Notes: a model not told the origin generated them from the sequence alone. A stretch of DNA of 64,000 nucleotides from Triplophysa rosa (GCF_024868665.1 NC_079901.1:3967300-4031299); one strand, 5' to 3'. Positions 33,201 through 43,809 are shown, counted from the first letter of the stretch. Program-made: numbers and translations.

Positions 33201-33822
33201 TACCGTAGTAAATATTTAAGTATACTACAGTATTTGCTACAATTTATCCAATTACTACAGTTAATACAACAAAATATTCTATCTAGTGCAAAGTATAATA
33301 CAGTTTACTATAGTAAATACAAAATGTTTTTTGTATAGATTTGAATTATGAACATGGCACAGCATCGTGATACTACTTGGTATCGAGATACTTCAGCTGG
33401 TATAGTATCATAAGACATGTTTATGGTACCGTGACAACCCTAGTACACAGTAATCAATATATTGTAAAATCTAAATGGAATGATAATGAATAAAATTTAA
33501 ACAATTAGTCAAAACATGCACCAAAACCCATCATGAAATCATTCAATAATTAGACTGCATTAATCCATTACCTCTTCATTTGAAGATGTTGAATCATTCG
33601 ACTTGCAAACCTGAATGTGGAGAGCCAGCACTTGCAGGGGCATGCTTTTGTTGCATATTTGGCAAGTTGCCTTTGGCATTTTAGTAAATTCTCTGGCATC
33701 ATTAGGGAGAGGATTAAGGTCTACATAAAGCATTGTCTTTCCAGAGGCAGATTTGATTTGGTATCCAGTGTAACCTTCTGAGTCTGGAGGAATAACGTTT
33801 ATCCGTCTTGTACCGCACCCCC
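30288..33822 (-). pseudogene. HECT-domain protein with two C2HC (UBZ-like) fingers, multi-exon, frame-broken
   Basis: Exons by frame and splice signals (minus): 33822-33572, about 32690-32615, 32532-32450, 32139-31966, 31840-31802, 31715-31562, 31434-about 31330, 31149-31005, 30942-about 30830, about 30565-30288. First exon: RRINVIPPDSEGYTGYQIKS and CQICNKSMPLQVLALHIQVC, a C2HC finger. A second finger (CPICQLS...ELHASLC) at 32532-32450 is split by a frame shift. The 32139-31966 exon enters the HECT fold (LKISFIGEAG) after another shift. Then TAGEIFAVSRAQGGPAPCF, and the C-lobe ends TNTVTFPVAHMTTYEDIKC, with a Cys in VICYPIY where HECT ligases have the catalytic Cys. HECT ligases transfer ubiquitin through that Cys. 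Resembles teleost G2E3-like HECT proteins. The 5' exons are missing, probably in the gap region. Confidence 0.7.
32815..33440. repeat. Repeat-derived sequence in a HECT intron
   Basis: 33130-33330 repeats TTTACTATAGTAAA-like words of the same family as 11145-11315. The flanks hold paired strings (GTACTGTATCATCGTGATGC near 32840, GCATCGTGATACTACTTGG near 33363, ATGGTACCGTGACAACCCTAG at 33425), as in a common fish repeat. No coding. Confidence 0.45.
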
Positions 33823-33853
33823 CTAGAATCAAAGATCAAATTAACATGACAAA

Positions 33854-34074
33854 TGTTTTTATAACCCAAAACATACGGACTCAAGTGGTAATAAAGAAAA
33901 TATAAAGTCACTATCAAGAAAGTAGAAATATGATGAGTCTTTCTTTGTCTTTTATAACAGAAAAGTTAACATAACCGAGGTACAGATACACGAGTGTCTC
34001 TTATACGTCCTCACGTATTACGTCGGTTGCTTAAACAGGACTTCCCTTAAAGTCACATACTCACTACTTTGACA
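33854..34074 (-). repeat. 3' LTR of a Ty3/gypsy element (221 bp)
   Basis: On the minus strand it starts TGTCAAAGTAGTGAG right after a polypurine tract (AAAAGGGGGAGG, 34075-34087) and ends GGGTTATAAAAACA, i.e. TG...CA. A TATA-like GTATAAGAG lies inside. It is the 3' LTR of the element whose integrase ends at 34267. The left end is 31 bp from the splice acceptor of the first HECT exon seen. Confidence 0.75.
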
Positions 34075-34266
34075 CCTCCCCCTTTTACAGAACTTCAACT
34101 TTTTATATCACAGGGACTTATCGTCAAAACAGCATGACTCTGAACAAACACATTATTTAATCCACTAAATTGAACAGTATGTTAACTGCACTTCTTACAT
34201 ACTTGTAAGACGTAATGTATCACAAATTTAGTCTTTCAGTTGGTTTACTCACTCTACCAGACCTAG

Positions 34267-35012
34267 TTACTCTCCATCCTTACTAGTCTGTGTGGGCAGT
34301 GAGACATTTGTTCTTGTCGTGTCGTCATCACACGTTTGTTCTAAGTGTCCTGCTGTTTCATCATCACCGTTATTCTCAGAGGGGCTACGTTGTAAGTGAC
34401 GGCGATTTCGCCTTTTCATTCCCCCGTCATGGCTTCTGATCATGTAGGAGCGCTCTGTCGCACTCTGCCCCACTACTGTTGCTGGAGTCCTCCACTGTTT
34501 TTCCTCATCCAGCTTGACCAAGACTTCATCTCCTGGTATCAGCGGAGGTAAGTTTCTCACTCCATGTCTTCTATTGAAATAGAATGCTTGTTTTTGCTTA
34601 GCAGCATCGTCTTTTCTTTGTATCAGTCTCTGATCCGGCCATTTTGGCATAAGGTTGCATCCCAAAGTTGGTAATGTATTTCTGAGCCTCCGTCCCATCA
34701 GAAGCTCTGCTGGGCTCACCCCCGTTGATGCATGTGGAGTTGTTCTATAACTCAACAATGCCAAGACTGGATCCTCTTGCCGTAAGATGGCTTTCGCCGA
34801 CTGGACTGCACGTTCAGCATGTCCATTGCTCGAGGGGTGATATGGACTAGATGTTACATGCTCAAAATCAAACTCCCTGCTAAATGATAGGAATGTTTCA
34901 CTAGTGAATTGAGGGCCATTATCCGAAACTACTACCTCCGGGATACCGTATCGTGCGAATGTTGCTTTGAGCTTGATGATGACTTGTTCAGCTGTGGTGT
35001 TTGATAGGTATA
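34267..35012 (-). pseudogene. Ty3/gypsy integrase C-terminal part, cut by assembly gap
   Basis: The minus frame from the gap edge shows ARYGIPEVVVSDNGPQFTSE (second catalytic Asp), SPYHPSSNGHAERAVQSAK (catalytic Glu), YRTTPHASTGVSPAELLMGR and the C-terminal VLVKLDEEKQWRTPATVVGQ module, then a stop at 34267. This is the K02A2.6-like type of gypsy integrase common in animals (recall). The visible 248 codons are intact. The rest of pol, gag and the 5' LTR should lie to the right, but only N and then the host transposon TIR follow. Confidence 0.9.
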
Positions 35013-35339
35013 NNNNNNNNNNNNNNNNNNNNNNNNNNNNNNNNNNNNNNNNNNNNNNNNNNNNNNNNNNNNNNNNNNNNNNNNNNNNNNNNNNNNNNNN
35101 NNNNNNNNNNNNNNNNNNNNNNNNNNNNNNNNNNNNNNNNNNNNNNNNNNNNNNNNNNNNNNNNNNNNNNNNNNNNNNNNNNNNNNNNNNNNNNNNNNNN
35201 NNNNNNNNNNNNNNNNNNNNNNNNNNNNNNNNNNNNNNNNNNNNNNNNNNNNNNNNNNNNNNNNNNNNNNNNNNNNNNNNNNNNNNNNNNNNNNNNNNNN
35301 NNNNNNNNNNNNNNNNNNNNNNNNNNNNNNNNNNNNNNN
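35013..35339. other. Assembly gap (327 N)
   Basis: Run of N. The gypsy element entering from the left needs several kilobases more, and the HECT gene lacks its 5' exons, so the stated size is probably far too small. Confidence 0.97.
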
Positions 35340-35409
35340 CACAAAAAAAAAATATGAGCGGGAAACCTGATTTTGTTTGTGATTTGGAAAATGTTGAATT
35401 CATGTTTCA

Positions 35410-35622
35410 GTTTTGTGCAATATAATTTTAAACGTGTTTACATTTTTGATTCACGCTTATTACTTTTCGATCCGTGACCGCGTTGTTTGTTATTCAAATT
35501 TTTTTTGCATTTGTTTTTCAGTTTTTTGCGCTATTATTTTACACGTGCTTTTATTTTTTTATTTACGCTTATTATTTTTCAAACCATGACCACAATAGTT
35601 GTGGCGGGAATCTGATCCCATA
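35410..35622 (-). repeat. Right terminal inverted repeat of the HECT transposon
   Basis: Reverse complement of 28733-28958 with scattered differences, ending TGATCCCATA at 35622. Confidence 0.85.
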
Positions 35623-36419
35623 CGAGTGCTCTGGCTGCTGGGAGAGATAGCGACAGAACAACAGGCCAGAGAGTTTAGCTGGTAAACTGGCGTGTGCATA
35701 TTACTACAAAAATAAACGCTTCGCGCATATAATTATATATTTTCTCATCTGGCAAGATTTGATTGATAACATCTTCAGTTTGGCGAAGGAGTAATGCTGT
35801 TGGATAAAAAATAATCTGGAATTGTGTCTGTGTGTATGTTATGTGTGTTTGTGCGTAGCCACGTGAAGGAAACCAATAAGTTACTGAAGTGAGCTGAAAG
35901 AAAATGAAATAACAGGTAAGACTTTTAAAGAGTTTTAATGGATAAGACATTTCATATACTTTATAAGATCCATTGCAGGACAAGCTGCAGCAACCAATGT
36001 CTGAGAATAACGGGGGCTTTGTGCAAAAAATGCCCTTAAAATTCAACATAAAAGGCCAAAAAATGCCCTTGAATAATACAACTAAAAGTGTTATAACTGT
36101 TACAATTAAAATGAAATGTGAATAAAGTATCTTATTACATCTGATCACTGTGCATATTTCTTTTACATGTGTTATTTACAGCGGTGAGAACCTGTCATAG
36201 TACGGCGCAAAACGTAATGGCCAATCAGAAGTTTAGATGAGTCACCGCTTGCTTATAAAAACAACAGGTCGCAGATACGATGTAAGTAGGATTCATGTAT
36301 TACAATGGAAGTTTAATGCAGTCAACCTCATTCATTATAACACGAGATTATAACTGTAGTCATTTACTTTTTCAGTTATGAGTTTTTAAGTTTTGTTTAT
36401 TCCCAGTTTGAAAAAAAAA
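35623..36419. other. Unassigned stretch left of the LTR array
   Basis: No gene recognised. A donor-like AACAGGTAAGA is at about 35913-35923. The 157-codon minus frame 35675-36148 is hydrophobic and AT-driven without a domain. Confidence 0.3.
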
Positions 36420-37735
36420 TGTAGCGCCCTACTCCCTTAAGGTAAATTGGAATGGGCCTTAGGTTCTTTAAGTTTTAGATCTCTCTACAATCTTATAGAT
36501 ATTATGGCATTTGTATTAACAAACCTTCTTGTTCTGGGATACCCTCAAGTATAGCAACTGCTAAATTACAAGTAAACCCACATGCAATAGTAAATCCAAA
36601 CAGGATTTAATAAACAAATGTATAAAATAAATAATAAAGCAGAAAAATGATAATACACTACTACATGAAATACTTGGTTTTGGATTAAATAAGTAAGTAA
36701 CACTAGACTGCTTATCAAACCCTCTCAAACTATATTATTTCAGCACAAACCTTGTAGTCAGTGAATCCTAAACAATACTTCAAACGTGCACACCCCACCT
36801 TTAACTGTTAGTAGGATGTGAAATAAAATGGTTACCATTTTACAGCATCTCAACAATATTCAAAACAGTGTTTAACCGTTGTATTCAAACACCCAGTAAT
36901 ACCAGATATACCCACGTCTCTTCTTTCAAATTCAAGCGTAACGTCCATGTAAATGTCCCAGGAGTCGCTCAATGTTCAAAAATGCAAACGAAAAATAACG
37001 TAAATGTTGCAGGCCTGATACGACGCTGGCGTGCGGTGATGCCTTACAACGTGCCGCTTCACTCAATGGGCAACATAAACAAGATGGTGGTTACCTTTGC
37101 AGATGAACGTTCAGGCCGTACACTTAACCACGTCTCCGCAGAACGAGAGCAACCCGTTCAATAAATCCAACAGCGGTTCAGCGCACATGTCCCCGAAGAC
37201 AGAGGAACCACTGAGAATCTCCGGTATCTCAGGGCGTTATCTGGCTACTTATCTCCGCAGAACGTCCGGTAAGAGACTCGATACACTTTTGTGTTTCACT
37301 GCAGCGAACTCGAATGTCTCTCACGTCCTTCTCAGCTCCGTTTCGTAAAAAGCAGAATCAATTACAAATTACGTTAAGATCAACAGGAGAAATTGCTATC
37401 TCCTACATCTTACTTAATAGTTATACCAACTTTTAAGTAGTTATCTTGTCGACAACCGTAAGATTGGCACTATTTCATTACATCACAGCGTCTCTCTCTT
37501 CGCAGCTAGCTCTCGTCCCGCCCTCCGAACAGTTCAACCAATCCTGACCTTCAACAGCAGGCACGTAAATTAAAGCAACAGTACAATGTCTTCATAAACT
37601 TACACTTAATACATTTTCTCTTCAACCCCTCAAAGGAACATATACATATTTTAACCCAGGAAACAAACAATATACATTGAAAATAAATTATTGTTTGTTT
37701 AACACCCCACTGTATAAGAAGTATAGCCACACTCA
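36420..37735 (-). repeat. LTR copy 1 of the PNMA-gag gypsy element (1316 bp)
   Basis: Plus strand TGTAGCGCCCTACTCCC to GCCACACTCA; read on the minus strand TGAGTGTGGC...GGCGCTACA, i.e. TG...CA. Copies at 47159-48477 and 58236-59551. This copy has neither primer-binding site on its left (poly-A-like GAAAAAAAAA instead) nor polypurine tract on its right, so by itself it looks like a solo LTR, but flanking 5-bp sequences do not match. It appears identical or nearly so to the copy at 58236. Small frames on the plus strand are inside the LTR and not genes. Confidence 0.92.
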
Positions 37736-40700
37736 GGGCAACAAAAACTTTTTATGCTACTAAAAGATGTATTTATGCAAAAACAGCAATATCACCCATA
37801 AACTATTTGTCTTTATTGTCAATAAGAATGAAGTGTAACAATGGCATGCTAAACAATTTTAACATATTATATTATTTGACAATAATCATGATTAAAATAT
37901 CAACAGTAATATTAAGATAATGTTTTTAATATTTCAGTCCACTGTAAAGAGTGCCTGTTTCTAATATTTATTACATGTGATATGCTCCTCTAACTGAGTT
38001 TAAAGACAGCATCAGCCTTAAACTTTGTTTTTGTCTTTTCTTATCTTTTATCTTTTCATAATGTATTCAGATGCATTTAAAATTACATTAATCTTTATTG
38101 GGCTGTGGTGTAAATACAGTTAAATACATGTACACTGTAAAAAAATTAGACGTAAAATAATGGTGAAATGCATGGCAGCACAGGGTGCCAAAGGCTTACC
38201 ATTAACAGAAATAGCGGTACACCCTGAACTGAGGTCACGTGTTTTAACTGTGAACATAAGAAAACGTTTGTGTACCATACAATAAAATAACATGTTTTCA
38301 CTGTAGTATGAATTGATTCGTCTGTTAAATAAAAAAATGACTTTAATTAAAATGGTTGAATTTATATATATCGGTAAAATGAAAAAGCAACAGTATTCAA
38401 ACTATAAAAGTACACTGACAAAGCTTTATGTGTGTGTTTTACTACTTTTAAACAAGTACTTTGTTAATTGAGTTGTTTACTCAACTGCTAATATTATTCT
38501 ATTTTGTTTAATTGTGTACAAAGCAAGCAAAGACTATGAGGTGACAGACTGCACAACCACATGAAGACTCAAAAGTGGACAGACCATAGAGCTTTAACTC
38601 TCTTATATAGAGATGTGTTCTGTGTCATATACACAAACACAAAACACCATCAGGGTAACACACGTTACGGGACAATTATAGTATAAACATTAACTAAACA
38701 ACTTATAATGTTAAAAAACACTCTAATGTACACAGCTGCTAAAACAAATATATAAAGAAACTAAGTGATTAATGAAATATGACATGTTGTGCAGAGTTAA
38801 ACAGGGAATTGTGGGAAAGTCCTTTACAGTTTTTCACAGTATATATGAAGGTTATTTACAATTTAATTCTACAGAGATGTCAGTGTAAAGAAATAGTGAA
38901 CTGCACGGCAGCACAGGGTGCCAAACATTGACCATCAACAGAAATAACGTCTGTACACTGTGAACTGAAGTGACGTGATCTGAACAAACTGACTGTGAAA
39001 TTAACAGAGAAATTCTGTAGTTCTAACAGAAGTATTCTGGCAACCAGTGTTTTCTGTAAGAAATCCTCATTAAACTCCACAAACACCATCACCACCTTCA
39101 CTTATTACAACACCATCACTTTATTTCTGTTGTGCATTTACAAAAGAACTTATTGACAATAAACACACGTTTAGATGTTGACGGTTGTTGTTTAGTCACC
39201 ATTATGGAGAACAGTGTTTGCTTTACTTGGGCTCTTGACTTTACCTTCAGGTTTTCATTAGCTTTTATGGCTGAAAAAAGCTGAGAGAAAGTGTTTTCGT
39301 GTTCTTTCTGATGGTGAGAGTCATCATCTACTGGCCTGTCTCCATTCATGTATTCCCTGGTTTAAAGTGCTTTTGTGATGCTCCCAGACATTACAGTATT
39401 AAGTGATATTGTGAAGGACTTTAAAACACATCATGCACATTAAAAATGATAAACCATGAGATACACAGACATCAAGATTCAGCCTGTTCATCTCAACAAT
39501 GGTGATAACTAACAAACTATTCAAATAAATGCAATGCATTCTGGGTTCCAATCATAGTACGAAACTCATCCATGATTCCCAGCATGCATTGCAACATGAA
39601 GCGTTTCATTTAAGGTCACCACTGTTGAGATTCATACATTGATTATTCATGTCTATGTGTGAAAAACCAGCTCCTGTATTTTAATGTACATTATGTTTTC
39701 AAAATCTGTTCATATGAATGTTATCACAAGAGATCTGTGCTTTCAGGCAAAGCTCATTCACACAGATATAACAAAAACCAAACAAAAACATGAATCACTT
39801 AAAACCAACACTCAACTAGATGAAGATTTAAATCATCATCAACCAGACAAATAAATCTGATCACTTTTTCTTTTGAGTGTCCTTCATTTTCCAGTCCAAA
39901 GCAAAAGCACAGTATATTAAATCAAGGGCGAAGAGCCCAACTAAAGTAAACACTGATCACATTAATGGTGACTTTAAATAACAATGAAACATCAAGTCAT
40001 TCATGTCCTGTAGCATGTTGATTTGTGAAAGTCCCTGTGAAGCAGAAGTGGTGATTGTCTTCGGTTTTCTGACATATTTCACAATGAAACTAAATATCAA
40101 ATGAGGAAGAATAGTGGGTGTGGCTCATGTTTTCTACTGTGATTGATTGGATGAATAAAAACAACATGTTCTGCTCAAGCCATCAAACTCACTTCATCAG
40201 AGAAAGATCACCACTAGAAGTGAATTTTCAGATTTCATGATAATTACTTTTGTTTAAAAGAAAACATAGTTTTTTTGAGTAACATGGAAAAATGTCAATT
40301 TGGTGTAAATGTATTGCGTTTTATGGAATTTTACTATTTTAATAAAAAAAATGTGAAAATACTGTTACGTTATACTGCATTTTCCCTGTAAAAATACATT
40401 TATTTTTTACAGTGTATAGATAGCATATAATTAATATTTACATTTATCACAAAGAACTGTGAATTCTACATGGTGTAAATAGAATATATAAGGCAAGTAG
40501 TACATGTAGCCGCTGCTAAATTCCACTGGGAAAATATAGACTATATTTGGTGTCAATGTGTGTTTTTTTAAATATTTTTTACAGTTATGATAAAAATGTG
40601 ATATGGCTGTGAAATTCTAATGGATTTTCAGTAAAAACACACTTTATCCAACTCTGACAAAAAAATAAACATGAACATTTGTTAAAGGAAATGTCAGGTT

Positions 40701-40999
40701 AACAATACACAACAATGACTTTAATTTAAAGGAAATAGACGTTTTTTTTCCAGTAACATATTTAATCAGTTAAAGAACAGGCGACATGTACATTAGGTGT
40801 CAATGTATGCATTTTTATGGAATTTCACAGTTCTGATTAAAATGAGATGTTACTGTTAAATTCTACAGTTTTTTCTCTGTAAAAATACATTTATTTTTTA
40901 CAGTGTACGACTTTTCCCCACATAAACTCCTAATTACTTGAATATTAATAGTTAGTAAGGTAGTTCTTAGGTTTAGGTATTGGGTAGGATTAGGGATGT
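37736..40999. repeat. Duplicated spacer (copies at 48478-50926 and 59552-62815)
   Basis: Begins GGGCAACAAAAACTTTTTAT after each LTR. AT-rich, with hAT-like termini CACTGTAAAAAAA (38133) and TTTTTTACAGTG (ends 40412 and 40905), so it is probably made of one or more hAT-type elements. Nearly identical to 59552-62815; differences seen include A/T changes near 40665 and 40690. The middle copy is truncated at 50926 and noisy from 48598 to about 50045. Confidence 0.8.
39116..39349 (-). CDS. Conserved 77-codon frame, unknown (three copies)
   Basis: The minus frame MNGDRPVDDDSHHQKEHENT... is present unchanged at 50193-50426 and 60932-61165, but the copies are recent duplicates, so conservation says little. 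A donor-like AAG-GTAAAG follows NENLK, so only the first 35 codons may be an exon. Hydrophilic; no domain recognised. Low confidence as a gene. Confidence 0.2.
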   Translation of the reverse strand: MNGDRPVDDDSHHQKEHENTFSQLFSAIKANENLKVKSRAQVKQTLFSIMVTKQQPSTSKRVFIVNKFFCKCTTEIK

Positions 41000-42132
41000 T
41001 GTCAGAGCTCGGGTCTAGCACTACTGGTTTTTGTCTGTCTGGTCCTTTGTTTGTTTCTGTCGAGCATTTGACAGTTGCTATGTGCCCCAGGACCGCGTGT
41101 GGGTGGCCCCGCCCCCTTGTTACCTATCACCTACTCTTTGTTTGATTCACCTGGGTTCCTCGTTAACTCTCATTCTCCCCAACTGGTTTCTCATTTCATC
41201 TTCTGATTATCCCCCCTTTTTATTCCCTGTGTGTTCAAGCGTTCTGTGTCAGTCCGTTACAGTTTGTTTTGTGGCGATCGCTGGCTGTCTCATCCGGTGA
41301 GTCGGTCTAGTCTTGTTGTTTCCAGTTTTATTAATCACCGTGTCTTGTCCAGGCTCCAGTGCTGCTTTCACCCTGTCCTGTTCTTGCTGCTCCTGCTTTG
41401 ATTATCTTCGCTACAGACATCAAGTGGCGGCTATCTGCCGAGGACGATCACCGAGGCGAGTCGAGCACTTCTTCTCCCGGGAAACCTCCGTCCTGGGATT
41501 GTATCGTTGCCATCAGCTAACGGACTGTGGCCTGGGTTCGTGACCGCTTTGTACGAATCCTCATCGGGGATTTACCATCGCTTACCTCTCTGGTTTCCCA
41601 GATGTGACTTTTTCACCGGGCAGCTAACTTTCCCTGGATGGACGGTTGTGGACTGCGCCAACTCCTTCAATCCCTGCTTGCTGCGGACGTTCAGTGGATT
41701 ACAATTGGGGGTTCTCCGGTTGCTGCGGATGCTCTGTGAATTAACTTTTGTTTTTCCCCGCTTGCTGCGCACGTTCAGTGGATTACATCTTGGGGTTTCC
41801 CCGCTTGCTGCGGACACTCTGTGAATTAACTTTTGTTTTTCCCCGCTTGCTGCGGACGTTCAGTGGATTACAATTGGGGGTTCCCCGGTTGCTGCGGACA
41901 CTCTGTGAATTAACTTTTGGTTTTCCCCACTTGCTGCGGACGTTCAGTGGAATTATTTTTGGGGTCTTCCCCCGCTTCCCCCTAACGGTCTATTGGCCGA
42001 GCGCTCGAGCCTTTGCCTTTTTCTTTTTTTGGATTTATTCTTTTGTCAGAGACTGTGTTCTGCCTTGTTCTTGAGTGAGGGATTGACTCATTAAAAACTT
42101 CTCGATCCTGCATCTGGCTCCAGTGTCTTACA
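41000..42132 (+). repeat. 5' LTR of a second, plus-strand Ty3/gypsy element
   Basis: Starts about TGTCAGAGCTCGGGTC (41000) and ends GTGTCTTACA at 42132, followed by GAACGGACTGACCA and the gag ATG at 42147. Contains an 85-bp tandem repeat. The homologous LTR is 62816-63870, 78 bp shorter overall. The internal 76-108-codon plus frames are repeat-derived. Confidence 0.8.
41678..41965. repeat. VNTR inside LTR, ~85-bp unit, 3.5 copies (2.5 in the other LTR)
   Basis: Alternating half-units GCTGCGGACGTTCAGTGGA and GCTGCGGACACTCTGTGAA. The matching LTR at 62816 has one unit fewer (63505-63700). Confidence 0.9.
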
Positions 42133-42146
42133 GAACGGACTGACCA

Positions 42147-42341
42147 ATGATGGAGTCAGCAGGATCGGACCCCCTACGCTCCGCCCTTGCCCAACAGGGC
42201 GCCTTGCTCGGGCAACAGTCCACGCGTTTAAACACCACTGTCCAGGAAATGGGGGCACTCAGCTCCCAGATGTCCGAGCTGTTTAGCCGCATGGAGGAGC
42301 TCCAGCGTGATCCCACAGCTCGTGCTATCTCTTCCGAACCA
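42147..42341 (+). pseudogene. Gag start of the plus-strand gypsy element, truncated
   Basis: The frame reads MMESAGSDPLRSALAQQGAL then LLGQQSTRLNTTVQEMG and SQMSELFSRMEELQ, the coiled-coil N-terminus typical of Sushi-like gypsy gag proteins (relatives of the ancestors of PEG10/RTL genes; recall). At 42342 the sequence switches to the minus-strand pol of the other element, so only about 65 codons remain. An identical start is seen at 63885-64000, where the window ends. Confidence 0.8.
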
Positions 42342-43349
42342 TCATGCATAGCTTGGAGAACTGTGGCTTGAAACTTGGCAGGGAGTACTAGCTGGTATAT
42401 TTCGGTGCCAGACATTTTTGTTATCCGCTGAAGTAATCCATCTAGCATCAACAGTCGTCCAGCTTCATGTTTCAGCGTGACTAACTCAGGGTCCACCACT
42501 TTGTGGGACCATCTTCTCTCCTTCACAGCAGCAATTGCCTGTCTCAACACTGGATCTTCATACTGAGCTTTTATCAATTCAGGTTTCGAGATCAGCTCCA
42601 ATGACTTCAGCTCTAACCTTGTTGGATAAGCATAAGCCTCGGGGATAGATTCAGGTGGGGCACCTAGCTGTTCTACACACCGCTGACTTGCCTCGGTAGA
42701 CAGATGGAGGCAAACTCTCTGACATATGGTTTTCACTCCAGGTGCAGGTATGTCTCTCCATTCACCAACTTTGTCATTCATGTATTTCCTGGACAGTAAA
42801 TCAGCATCTGTGTTATTTCTTCCAGGCCGGTATTGAATGCTGAACTCATACGTTGCCAATTCTGCTAACCACCTGTGACCTGTGGCGTTCAACTTATAAG
42901 AATTTAAGACATACATAAGTGGGTTGTTGTCAGTTCTGACAGTGAACTTGGCTCCGTATAGATAATCGTGGTACTTGTCCACAACGGCCCATTTAAGTGC
43001 CAGAAATTCAAGTTAGTGTATGGTGTACTTCTGCTCCGAAGGTCTCAACTTTCGGCTAGCAAACGCCACAGGGCGTAGCCCCTCTGGATACTCCTGATAA
43101 AGTACTGCACCAAGGCCTGATGGCATCCACATGAAGAAAGTAGGGCTTGCTGGGGTCAGCGAATGCCAGAACAGGAGCGTTGGTAAGGCAGAGAATTATC
43201 TGATTAAATGCATTCGTATTAGCCTGGTCCCACCGTTCCCCAAACGGCTCAGACTCCTTAAGGTATGCAGTGTGCTTTTCTTTGACATGCTTCTTTCCTT
43301 TCTGTGTTGGTGCATATCCCTTGGTAAGCTCGGTCAATGGCCTTACAAT
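42342..43349 (-). pseudogene. Element copy 1: RNase H and start of integrase, truncated
   Basis: The minus strand carries the RNase H blocks FADPSKPYFLHVDA, KFTVRTDNNPLMYVL and FSIQYRPGRNNTDADLLSRK, then the approach to the integrase zinc finger (KFQATVLQAMHD), where it is cut at 42342. A TAA at 43013-43015 replaces the Lys codon seen in copy 2 (IHKLEFLAL), and there is a frame shift at about 43130 shared with copy 2. Upstream pol lies beyond a 460-bp hAT MITE. Confidence 0.9.
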
Positions 43350-43809
43350 TAGGGATGTAACGATTCACCATGAGCCGGTTTAAAATCGGTTATAATGAGT
43401 TACGATTCAAACCGGTTGAGGTGTGAACTGAATCGCAATACATTTTTTGAACAGCAGGGGCCGCTATTTTCACTGCAAATCTAAACGTGGACATGCTGCT
43501 ATTTCTTAAATGCAAAAAATCCAAGAAAAGCTCAGACAGTATTAGTTTGTTTATATTAAAGAGAGTTTTTCTATTATTAATTTGTTATAAAATTGCAGTT
43601 TAGTTTTGTTATTTGAAATAAAACATTATTTTATTATACAAAGAAACGTGAAGCATTTAAGAAATAATGCAAGGGAAGTTGTTCATTTCTAATTTGTTTC
43701 AACTCATTTTGTAAAAATAAATCGTGAGTAAATCGTGAATAAATCGCATCGTGAGATCAGAATCGTGACTCACATCGCATCGTGAGCTGAGTGAATCGTT
43801 ACATCCCTA
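43350..43809. mobile_element. hAT MITE, 460 bp, inserted in pol of copy 1
   Basis: Ends TAGGGATGTAACGATTCA and TGAATCGTTACATCCCTA, perfect inverted complements, flanked by the 8-bp duplication CTTACAAT (43342-43349 and 43810-43817). The same insertion occurs at the same pol position in copy 2 (54427-54886). Confidence 0.95.

Larger units (their letters stand above)
28733..35622. mobile_element. 6.9-kb DNA transposon with ~220-bp TIRs, transposase fragment and HECT gene
   Basis: 28733 on (TATGGGATCAGAATCCCGCC) and the complement of 35622 back (TATGGGATCAGATTCCCGCC) are inverted repeats, matched for about 220 bp to GCACAAAA near 28955 and TTTTGTGC near 35410. Each TIR carries two diverged copies of a GAAAAATAATAAGC...CACGTGTAAAATAATA-type subrepeat. 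Inside lie a plus-strand integrase-type transposase N-terminus and a convergent minus-strand HECT gene. No matching target duplication is obvious at the ends. The transposase resembles those of the eukaryotic IS3-like (IS3EU) group by recall. A gypsy insertion and the assembly gap lie in its right part. Confidence 0.75.

Noticed and set aside
34960..35430. Long frames over the N run
   Set aside because: Made of undetermined residues; only the integrase codons left of 35013 are real.
38880..39101. 73-codon minus frame repeated in the array
   Set aside because: Present only in recent duplicates; its end differs in the noisy copy and no domain is seen.
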